Below, piece by piece: positions 57,568 through 64,000 of a stretch of 64,000 bases of DNA (position 1 is the stretch's first letter; the number at the start of each line of letters is the position of its first letter). The notes under the pieces are model-generated. The model saw only the letters and a program-made list of their open reading frames with translations, made no database searches and had not been told where the DNA came from. Source of the stretch: Achromobacter ruhlandii. GTDB taxonomy: Bacteria > Pseudomonadota > Gammaproteobacteria > Burkholderiales > Burkholderiaceae_B. The DNA lies in assembly GCF_902859695.1 (NCBI RefSeq), contig NZ_CADIJL010000013.1, forward strand, positions 62,001 to 126,000. Direction: 5' to 3'. The translations under genes and the position numbers were made by a program.

Positions 57568-58584
57568 TTGCTCAAACGACTGCTCGCCTCGGCCCTGACG
57601 CTGACGGCCCTGGCCGCCAGCGCCGCGCAAGCCCAGCAAGCGCCCCAGGCCCTGCTCAATACGTCCTATGACATCGCGCGCGAACTGTTCGCCGCCATCA
57701 ATCCGAAATTCCAGGCCGACTGGAAGGCCAGGACCGGGCAGGACGTCACGATCGAACAGTCGTTCGCCGGCACCTCGCGCCAGGCGCAGTCGATCATCCA
57801 GGGCCTGAAGGCCGACGTGGTCACCTTCAACCAGGTGCCCGACGTCGACATCCTGGCGCAGAACAAGCTGCTGGCCGCCGACTGGCAGAAGAAGTTCGCC
57901 AACAACAGCTCGCCCTACTACAGCACCATCGCCTTCCTGGTGCGCAAGGGCAATCCCAAGAACATCAAGACCTGGGACGACCTGGTGCGCGACGACGTCA
58001 AGCTGGTGTTCCCGAATCCCAAGACCTCGGGCAACGCGCGCTACTCGTACCTGGGCGCCTGGCTCTACGCCAACGAGAAGTTCAAGGGCGATGACGCGCA
58101 GACCCGCGCCTTCGTCGGCAAGCTGCTCAAGAACGTGGAGAGCTTTCCCACGGGCGGCCGCGGCGCGACCGTGGCGTTCGCCCAGAACAACCAGGGCGAC
58201 GCGCTGCTGACCTTCGAATCCGAGGTCAACAACATCGCCAAGGGCGACGAGTTCAAGGCGCAGGGCTTCGAGGTGGTGGTGCCGCCGGTCAGCGTGCTGG
58301 CCGAGTTCCCGGTGGCGGTGGTCGACAAGGTCGCCGACGAGAAAGGCACGCGCAAGGTCGCCGAGGCCTATCTGCAGTTCCAGTACTCGCCCGCCATCCA
58401 GAAGCTGCTGACCGACTTCAACTACCGGGTGCATGACCCGGAGGCGGTCAAGGCCGCGGCCAGCCGCTTTCCGTCGATCCGGCTGATCAATCCGCAGGAC
58501 GTGCTGGGCTCGTGGGACCAGATCACCAAGACCCACTTCGCCGCCAACGGCGTGCTCGACCAACTGCTGGGCGCCGGCCGCTGA
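57568..58584 (+). CDS. sbp: sulfate/thiosulfate ABC transporter binding protein
   Basis: 338 residues from a TTG start. TTG at 57568 follows CGGAGAAG at the right distance and gives a clean signal peptide (LKRLLASALTLTALAASAAQAQ); the ATG at 57499 has no ribosome site and would put 23 odd residues first. Domain motifs include LLNTSYDIARELFAAIN, DVVTFNQVPDVD and FPNPKTSGNARYSYL, typical of Sbp. Binds sulfate in the periplasm for CysTW. A hairpin with T-run separates it from cysT. Confidence 0.93.
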   Translation: MLKRLLASALTLTALAASAAQAQQAPQALLNTSYDIARELFAAINPKFQADWKARTGQDVTIEQSFAGTSRQAQSIIQGLKADVVTFNQVPDVDILAQNKLLAADWQKKFANNSSPYYSTIAFLVRKGNPKNIKTWDDLVRDDVKLVFPNPKTSGNARYSYLGAWLYANEKFKGDDAQTRAFVGKLLKNVESFPTGGRGATVAFAQNNQGDALLTFESEVNNIAKGDEFKAQGFEVVVPPVSVLAEFPVAVVDKVADEKGTRKVAEAYLQFQYSPAIQKLLTDFNYRVHDPEAVKAAASRFPSIRLINPQDVLGSWDQITKTHFAANGVLDQLLGAGR

Positions 58585-58616
58585 CACGCCGCGTCGATCC
58601 CCGCCTTCCGTCTCGT

Positions 58617-58650
58617 CAGCCGGCCGCCCGCGAGGGTGGCTGGCGTTTTT
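58617..58650 (+). terminator. partial terminator between sbp and cysT
   Basis: CAGCC (58617-58621) pairs with GGCTG (58638-58642), extended by CCGCCC against GGGTGG with a bulge, then TTTTT at 58646-58650. Inside an operon this would let more sbp than permease message be made. Confidence 0.55.
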
Positions 58651-58664
58651 ACGTTCAGGTCCGC

Positions 58665-59507
58665 ATGTCCACGTTCTTCCGGCAGCATCCCGTCCTGCCC
58701 GGCTTCGGTCTCAGTTTCGGCGTCAGCAGCCTGTTCATCACGCTCGTGATCCTGTTGCCGCTGTCGGCCCTGCCGCTCTACAGCAGCCAGATGAGCTGGG
58801 GCCAGTACTGGCAGGCCGTCACCGACCCGCGCGTGCTCGCCAGCTACCGCGTCACGCTGCTGGCGGCGTTCTATTCGACCGCCGTGGTGCTGGTCATCGG
58901 CCTGTTGCTGGCCTGGATCCTGGTGCGCTACCGCTTCCCCGGGCGGGCCCTGCTGGACGCCGCCATCGACCTGCCGTTCGCGCTGCCCACGGCCGTGGCC
59001 GGGCTGACCCTGTCTGTGCTGCTGGCGCCGGGCGGCTGGGTCGGCCAATGGTTCGCGCCGCTGGGCATCAAGATTTCGTATGCATTCCCGGGCCTGGTGA
59101 TCGCCATGATCTTCACCAGCCTGCCGTTCGTGGTGCGCTCGGTGCAGCCGGTGCTGGCCGACATCGGGGCCGAATACGAGGAAGCCGCCCGCACGCTCGG
59201 CGCCAGCCCGGGCCAGACCGCCTGGCGCATCCTGCTGCCGGCGCTGGTGCCGGCCCTGTTCACCGGCGGCTCGCAGGCCTTCATCCGCAGCCTGGGCGAG
59301 TTCGGCGCGGTGGTCATGATCGCTGGCAACATTCCCTACAAGACCGAGGTGACGTCGTTGATGATCTTCAGCCGCCTGGCCGAATACAACTACCCCGCCG
59401 CCGCCGCCATCGCCACCGTGGTGCTGGCGGCCTCGCTACTGCTGCTGTTCGCCCTGCAGGCGCTGCAGGGCCGCCTGCTGCCGTGGCAGCGCGTGCCGGG
59501 GATCTGA
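58665..59507 (+). CDS. cysT: sulfate ABC transporter permease CysT
   Basis: 280 residues, six helices. GLSFGVSSLFITLVILLPLSAL is the first, and the EAA loop EYEEAARTLGASPGQTAW precedes LLPALVPALFTGGSQAFIRSLGEFGAVVMIAGN, the CysT signature. Start MSTFFRQHP at 58665; a longer frame through the terminator is not used. Followed by cysW four bases later. Confidence 0.94.
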   Translation: MSTFFRQHPVLPGFGLSFGVSSLFITLVILLPLSALPLYSSQMSWGQYWQAVTDPRVLASYRVTLLAAFYSTAVVLVIGLLLAWILVRYRFPGRALLDAAIDLPFALPTAVAGLTLSVLLAPGGWVGQWFAPLGIKISYAFPGLVIAMIFTSLPFVVRSVQPVLADIGAEYEEAARTLGASPGQTAWRILLPALVPALFTGGSQAFIRSLGEFGAVVMIAGNIPYKTEVTSLMIFSRLAEYNYPAAAAIATVVLAASLLLLFALQALQGRLLPWQRVPGI

Positions 59508-59510
59508 GCC

Positions 59511-60338
59511 ATGACGCGCCCCTCCCCCTGGCCGCGCCGCCTGTTGATCGGCGCCGGCCTGCTCGCCGCCCTGCTGTTGCTGGCCTTGCCGCTGGCGCTG
59601 ATCTTCGCCCGGGTGATCGCCGGCGGCTTCGACGCCCTGCTGCAGAACCTGGGCGCCAACGACATGCGAGCGGCCATCGGCCTGACCTTGCTGGCCGCGG
59701 TGGTCAGCGTGCCCGTCAACCTGGTGTTCGGCGTGCTGCTGGCCTGGTGCGTGACGCGCTACGACTTTCGTGGCCGCCGCCTGCTGGTGGCGCTGGTCGA
59801 CATCCCCTATGCCACCTCGCCGGTGGTGGCCGGGCTGTGCTACCTGGTGGTGTACGGCCTGGAAGGCATCTTCGGCCGCTGGCTCAGCGGCCACGGCGTG
59901 CAGCTGATGTTCGCCTGGCCCGGCATCCTGATGGTGACGGTGTTCGTGACCTCGCCGTTCGTCGCGCGCCTGCTGATTCCGCTGATGCAGGCGCAAGGCC
60001 AGGAAGAGGAACTGGCCGCGCTGACGCTAGGCGCCAGCGGCTGGCAGATCTTCCGCCGCGTGACGCTACCCAACATCAAGTGGGGCCTGCTGTACGGCGC
60101 GGTCATCACCAATGCGCGCGCGGTCGGCGAGTTCGGCGCGGTGTCGGTCGTGGCGGGCGCCATCCGGGGCAAGACGCTGACGCTGCCGCTGCTGATCGAA
60201 CAGCTCAACGACGACTACAAGACCGTGGCCGCCTTCACGGCGGCGGCGCTGCTGGCCTGCATGGCGCTGCTGACACTGGTGGTCAAGACCTATATGGAGC
60301 GGCGCCGGGGCGAGGCCCGCCCCGCGCCGACGCACTGA
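59511..60338 (+). CDS. cysW: sulfate ABC transporter permease CysW
   Basis: 275 residues, six helices. GLTLLAAVVSVPVNLVFGVLLAWCVTRYDF, DIPYATSPVVAGLCYLVVYG, the EAA loop QEEELAALTLGASGWQ and ITNARAVGEFGAVSVVAGAIRGKTLTLPL are standard CysW blocks. The ATPase CysA normally follows; here the next gene is convergent, so CysA must be elsewhere. Confidence 0.94.
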   Translation: MTRPSPWPRRLLIGAGLLAALLLLALPLALIFARVIAGGFDALLQNLGANDMRAAIGLTLLAAVVSVPVNLVFGVLLAWCVTRYDFRGRRLLVALVDIPYATSPVVAGLCYLVVYGLEGIFGRWLSGHGVQLMFAWPGILMVTVFVTSPFVARLLIPLMQAQGQEEELAALTLGASGWQIFRRVTLPNIKWGLLYGAVITNARAVGEFGAVSVVAGAIRGKTLTLPLLIEQLNDDYKTVAAFTAAALLACMALLTLVVKTYMERRRGEARPAPTH

Positions 60339-60350
60339 TCGCGGCGCCCG

Positions 60351-61679
60351 TCACGGCGTGAAATGGCGGTTGGCCGGACGCGGCAGCCCCAGGTTCTCGC
60401 GCAGGGTGCGGCCCTCGTACTCGCGCCGGAAGATGCCGCGCCGTTGCAGTTCCGGCACGACCTGGCCGACGAAAGCGTCCAGGCCGCCGGGCAGCCACGG
60501 GAACATGACGTTAAAGCCGTCGGATGCCTCGGTCTCCAGCCATTCCTGCATCTGGTCGGCGATGCGCGCGGCGGTGCCGACCATCGCCAACCCGCCATAG
60601 CCGCCCAGGCGCTGCGCCAGCTGGCGCACCGTGAGCGATTCGCGCTCGGCCAGGCGCAGCACGCGTTCCTGGCTGCTCTTGCTGGCGTTGGTCTCGGGCA
60701 ACGGCGGCAACGGCGCGTCCGGATCGAAGCGCGAGGCGTCGCATCCCAGCGCGACCGACAGCGAGGCGATCGCGCTTTCGTAGTGCACCAGGCTGTCCAG
60801 GCGCGCCCGGATGGCCCGCGCCTGGTCATCGGTCTCGCCCACCACCACCAGCACGCCGGGCAGGATCTTGAGATGGTCGCGGTCGCGCCCCAGCGCGTCC
60901 ATGCGGCCCTTGACGTCGGCATAGAAGCGTCGCCCGTCCTCCAGCGTGGCAGAGGCGGCGAATACCACCTCGGCGGTCTCCGCCGCCAGCTGCCGGCCGG
61001 GCTCGGAGGCGCCGGCCTGCACGATCACCGGCCAGCCCTGCACCGGCCGCGCGATGTGCAGCGGTCCGCGCACCGACAGGTGTTCGCCGTGGTGATCCAG
61101 CGTGCGCAGGCGCGCCGGGTCGAAATAGATGCCGCTGTCGGCGTCGCGGATGAAGGCGTCGTCGGCCCAACTGTCCCACAGGCCCGTGACCACGTCGTAG
61201 AACTCGCGGGCGCGGGCATAGCGCCGGGCATGGTCGGGCTGTTCTGTGCGGCCAAAATTGAGCGCGGCGTCGGGATTGGAGGTGGTCACGATGTTCCAGC
61301 CGGCGCGCCCCTGGCTCAGGTGATCGAGCGAGGCGAAGCGCCGCGCCACGTGGAACGGTTCATCGAAGGTGGTCGACGCGGTCGCCACCAGCCCCAGCCG
61401 CTCGGTGACCTGGCTCAGCGCGGACAGCAGCGTGAACGGCTCGAACGAAGTGGCGGTATGGCTGCGCTTGAGCGCCTCGATCGGCATGTTCAGCAGCGCC
61501 AGGTGGTCCGCCATGAAGAACGCGTCGAAGCGCGCCCGTTCCAGCGCCTGGGCGTAGCGCTTGAGGTGCTCGAAGTTGAAATTGGCGTCGCGCTGGGCGC
61601 CGGGGTAGCGCCAGGCGCCGGTGTGGATGCTGACGGGGCGCATGAACGCGCCCAGCTTGAGTTGACGTTGCGCTGGCAT
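60351..61679 (-). CDS. LLM-class flavin-dependent monooxygenase (NtaA/SnaA/DszA family)
   Basis: 442 residues. Bacterial luciferase-like barrel: FDAFFMADHLALLN, RLGLVATASTTFDEPFHVARRFASLDHLSQGRAGWNIVTT, and PVIVQAGASEPGR. The group uses reduced FMN and oxygen to cleave C-S, C-N or similar bonds, and many members serve sulfur scavenging. AGGG is eight bases before the ATG at 61679. It ends 12 bases from the cysW stop (convergent) and is divergent from the amidohydrolase; the 237-base divergent region holds an inverted repeat (61765-61772 and 61780-61787). Confidence 0.88.
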   Translation of the reverse strand: MPAQRQLKLGAFMRPVSIHTGAWRYPGAQRDANFNFEHLKRYAQALERARFDAFFMADHLALLNMPIEALKRSHTATSFEPFTLLSALSQVTERLGLVATASTTFDEPFHVARRFASLDHLSQGRAGWNIVTTSNPDAALNFGRTEQPDHARRYARAREFYDVVTGLWDSWADDAFIRDADSGIYFDPARLRTLDHHGEHLSVRGPLHIARPVQGWPVIVQAGASEPGRQLAAETAEVVFAASATLEDGRRFYADVKGRMDALGRDRDHLKILPGVLVVVGETDDQARAIRARLDSLVHYESAIASLSVALGCDASRFDPDAPLPPLPETNASKSSQERVLRLAERESLTVRQLAQRLGGYGGLAMVGTAARIADQMQEWLETEASDGFNVMFPWLPGGLDAFVGQVVPELQRRGIFRREYEGRTLRENLGLPRPANRHFTP

Positions 61680-61764
61680 GACAAGAACCCTGTTTTCGCC
61701 GAAACGAAAAAGATAGCGCGCCCCGGCGGCCAGGCGAACCAACCTGGCGCTATATGGCTATAAG

Positions 61765-61787
61765 CCGGCGCGTCGAGCGCGCGCCGG
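61765..61787. repeat. inverted repeat in monooxygenase/amidohydrolase promoter region
   Basis: CCGGCGCG and CGCGCCGG, eight-base perfect arms with a seven-base spacer, 86 bases from the monooxygenase ATG and 130 from the amidohydrolase ATG. It may be a regulator site; none is identified. Confidence 0.4.
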
Positions 61788-61916
61788 TTATTTGGTCATG
61801 ACGCACAACTAAACAACCAATCCTTCGTTGGGCGCCGCGCGGCGCTCCCGTAATGTTTGCCAGGCAAGCAGGGACTTCCCCTGCGCCTCGCGACATGACC
61901 CACGGAGAGCGCCAGC

Positions 61917-63443
61917 ATGAACCAGCCTTTGCACCCGAGCCACGCGTCACGGTCCGCCGCCGTCAAGGCGACCCTGGATTTCCCGGTGATCGACACCGAC
62001 GTGCACGTCAACGATTACGCGCCGGTCCTGGAGGACTATGTCCAGCACTACGGCGGCGGCAAGCTGGTGGATGCGCTGCGCAAGGCGCTGGGCTCGCGCT
62101 TCGCCACCAAGAGCGGCGGCAAGGACTGGTACCAGCAGACGCCGGCCGAGCGCCAGGACAACCGTACCCTGCGCTCGCCCTGGTGGGCGCGGGTCACGCG
62201 CAACACGCTGGACCTGGCCACCTACACCCTGCCCGAGCTGCTCAACGAGCGCCTGGCCGAGCAAGGCGCGGACTACTCCGTGCTGTTCCCCAATGACGTG
62301 CTGGCGCCGCTGGCCGCGGGCGACGAGTTCCGCCAGCCGCTGCACCGCGCCATCAACCACTTCCATGCCGACCAGTACCGCAAGTACAGCGACCGCCTGA
62401 CGCCGGTGGCCGGCATTCCGCTGAACACGCCGCAGGAAGGCATCGAGGAGCTTGAGTTCGCGGTCAAGACCCTGGGGCTGAAGGTCATCAACATCGCCGG
62501 CGGCGTGAAGCGGCCGATCAAGGCGATCGCGCGCAAGTATCCCGCCGCCGACTATCCCGAGATCTCGAAACACGCCAGCTACATCGACTTCTACGGCATC
62601 GACAGCGAGTACGACTACGACCCGTTCTGGGCCAAGGTGGTCGAGCTGGGCGTGCCAGTCACCACGCACTACGGCAGCCAGGGCTGGACCGGCCGCCATT
62701 CCATCAGCAACTACATGTTCAACCACATCGGCCACTTCGCCGATGGCTCGCAGGCCTTCGCCAAGGCGCTGTTCTTCGGCGGCGTCACGCGGCGCTTTCC
62801 GAACCTGCGCGTGGCGCTGCTGGAAGGCGGCGCCGACTGGGGTTCGCACGTCTACACCCACCTGGTGGACCGCTGGGAAAAGCGCAACCGCGCGGCGGTG
62901 CAGAATTACAACCCGGCCAACGCCGACGTGGCGCTGCTGCACGAACTGTTCCAGCGCTACGGCGCCGATTTCATCCGGGGCCGCGACATCGACCCGCAGC
63001 AGTTGCTGCGCGACAGCCTGGGCATCTCGGCCCTGCCGCACAGCCGCGACCCGCATCCGGACGAACTGGACGACTTCGCCGCCGCCGGCATCGAGTCGGT
63101 CGAGGACATCCGCAAGCGCTGGGTCGACAGCTTCTACTTCGGCTCGGAATCCGACGACCGCACCGTGGCGGCGGCCTTCAACGACAAGGTCAACCCGCTC
63201 GGCGTGAAGATCAACGCCATCTGGTCCTCGGACATCGGCCATTGGGACGTGCCCGACCTCACCGCGCCGCTGGCCGAAAGCTGGGACCTGGTCGAACAGG
63301 GCGTGATCAGCGCGCAGGACTTCAAGGCGCTGGTGTTCGGCAACCCCTACCGCTTCTATACCGAGGCCAATCCGGCCTTCTTCCAGGGCACCGCCATCGA
63401 GCGCAAGCTCGCCGCCGCCGCGCCCGCGCGCGCGGCCGCCTGA
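61917..63443 (+). CDS. amidohydrolase family protein
   Basis: 508 residues. Amidohydrolase-2 (ACMSD-like) fold: FPVIDTDVHVND at about residues 22-33 carries the metal motif in a variant form with one clear histidine, followed by LFPNDVLAPL, VPVTTHYGSQGWTGRHS, VALLEGGADWGSHVYTHLVDRW and a late SSDIGHWDVPD that gives the last Asp. Substrate unknown; with the LLM monooxygenase and a binding protein next door it may process an imported organosulfur or aromatic compound. GGAG lies eight to ten bases before the ATG. Confidence 0.87.
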   Translation: MNQPLHPSHASRSAAVKATLDFPVIDTDVHVNDYAPVLEDYVQHYGGGKLVDALRKALGSRFATKSGGKDWYQQTPAERQDNRTLRSPWWARVTRNTLDLATYTLPELLNERLAEQGADYSVLFPNDVLAPLAAGDEFRQPLHRAINHFHADQYRKYSDRLTPVAGIPLNTPQEGIEELEFAVKTLGLKVINIAGGVKRPIKAIARKYPAADYPEISKHASYIDFYGIDSEYDYDPFWAKVVELGVPVTTHYGSQGWTGRHSISNYMFNHIGHFADGSQAFAKALFFGGVTRRFPNLRVALLEGGADWGSHVYTHLVDRWEKRNRAAVQNYNPANADVALLHELFQRYGADFIRGRDIDPQQLLRDSLGISALPHSRDPHPDELDDFAAAGIESVEDIRKRWVDSFYFGSESDDRTVAAAFNDKVNPLGVKINAIWSSDIGHWDVPDLTAPLAESWDLVEQGVISAQDFKALVFGNPYRFYTEANPAFFQGTAIERKLAAAAPARAAA

Positions 63444-63524
63444 TCCCGCCCGCCGCTGTTTGCCTGACCGCCGGGCGGCGTGATGCCGGCCGGTTGCCCG
63501 ATCCTTTTCTGAATGAGTCTTTCC

Positions 63525-64000
63525 ATGAAGTCATTGATGATCCTGAGTAAACGCGTTGCCGCGCTGGGCCTGGTGGCCCTGGCGGCGTGGGGCGGCAGCG
63601 CCCGGGCCGCCGACGTGATCCGCGTCGGCGTGGCCACGGCCGGCGGCGGCGACCCGATCACCTGGGGCGGCTCGCCGGGCGGCGTAGTGCGCGTCAATCA
63701 GTGGCTGGAACAGGCCTTCGCCGCGGACGGCGTCAAGGTCGAGTGGCTGTTCTTCAAGGGCGCCGGCCCGGCCGTCAACGAGGCGCTGTCGAACAAGCAG
63801 ATCGACTTCGCCTACCAGGGCGACCTGCCGCAGGTGGTGGGCCGCGCCAACGGCCTGAAGACCAAGCTGCTGCTGGTCAGCGGCGCGCGCAACAACCTGT
63901 ACCTGGTGGCGCCGCCGAATTCCCCGCTCAAGTCCATCGAGGACCTGAAGGACCGCAAGGTGTCGATCTTCCGGGGCACCAACGGCCACCTGGTGGCGAT
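63525..64000 (+). CDS. SsuA-like ABC transporter binding protein, partial
   Basis: 158 residues to the window end. Signal peptide (MKSLMILSKRVAALGLVALAAWGGSARA), then DVIRVGVATAGGGDPITWGGSPGGVVRVNQWLEQAFAADGVKVEWLFFKGAGPAVNEALSNKQIDFAY, typical of NMT1/SsuA-type sulfonate, nitrate or taurine binding proteins. An in-frame ATG at 63513 is also possible; neither has a clear ribosome site. Follows the amidohydrolase by 81 bases. Confidence 0.85.
   Translation, partial: MKSLMILSKRVAALGLVALAAWGGSARAADVIRVGVATAGGGDPITWGGSPGGVVRVNQWLEQAFAADGVKVEWLFFKGAGPAVNEALSNKQIDFAYQGDLPQVVGRANGLKTKLLLVSGARNNLYLVAPPNSPLKSIEDLKDRKVSIFRGTNGHLVA

Overview
This window is GC-rich DNA (roughly two-thirds G+C by eye) packed with genes from end to end. 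It looks like the chromosome of a beta-proteobacterium of the Burkholderiales, most likely Alcaligenaceae (Bordetella/Achromobacter type). That placement is inferred from gene content (aapJQMP, FecI/FecR/receptor, copper receptor with DUF2946, ybhP-clsB-ybhN, GlgE pathway), codon bias and the style of intergenic regions; no rRNA, tRNA, insertion sequence, phage or CRISPR array was seen.

Region 1 (1-8.7 kb) looks like a low-oxygen persistence module. It holds a NarL-type sensor kinase (cut by the window edge), a flavodoxin-like protein, a CBS-pair protein, a beta-CASP metallo-beta-lactamase nuclease, phosphoketolase, an L,D-transpeptidase and three universal stress proteins. Three FNR/ANR-type boxes (TTGAY-N4-GTCAA) sit in its two divergent intergenic regions. 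The gene set resembles the low-oxygen-activated (lxa) locus of Burkholderia cenocepacia.

Region 2 (8.7-42 kb) is a stress and storage-carbohydrate island: large catalase KatE, GalU, DUF4142 and small proteins, an MscS channel, a stand-alone phosphoglucose isomerase domain, a YciE/DUF892 protein, a low-affinity iron permease, a ChaA-type antiporter, YbhP-ClsB-YbhN, and a tightly overlapping operon glgA-glgE-treS/mak-glgB-glgX-treZ-malQ-treY. Together the last set can build branched alpha-glucan from maltose-1-phosphate and recycle it to trehalose. Seven sites matching the sigma-54 -24/-12 consensus (TGGCACG-N4-TTGCW) with exact GG-N10-GC spacing lie immediately upstream of katE, galU, mscS, yciE, the iron permease, ybhP and glgA. 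The gene content overlaps the RpoS regulon of E. coli and Pseudomonas, but the promoters look like RpoN promoters. This is the main discovery of the window.

Region 3 (42-57 kb) is mostly transport: an FAD-dependent dehydrogenase, a Fur-box-controlled FecI-FecR-TonB receptor unit, the aapJQMP amino-acid ABC transporter behind a cystathionine beta-lyase-like enzyme with a divergent LysR regulator, and a methionine/glycine/histidine-rich copper receptor paired with a DUF2946 protein. A 36-bp perfect inverted repeat with an ideal FNR core lies upstream of that pair.

Region 4 (57.5-64 kb) is a probable sulfur-scavenging region: sulfate-binding protein and CysT/CysW permeases without CysA, a convergent LLM flavin monooxygenase, a divergent amidohydrolase, and the start of an SsuA-like binding protein cut by the window end.
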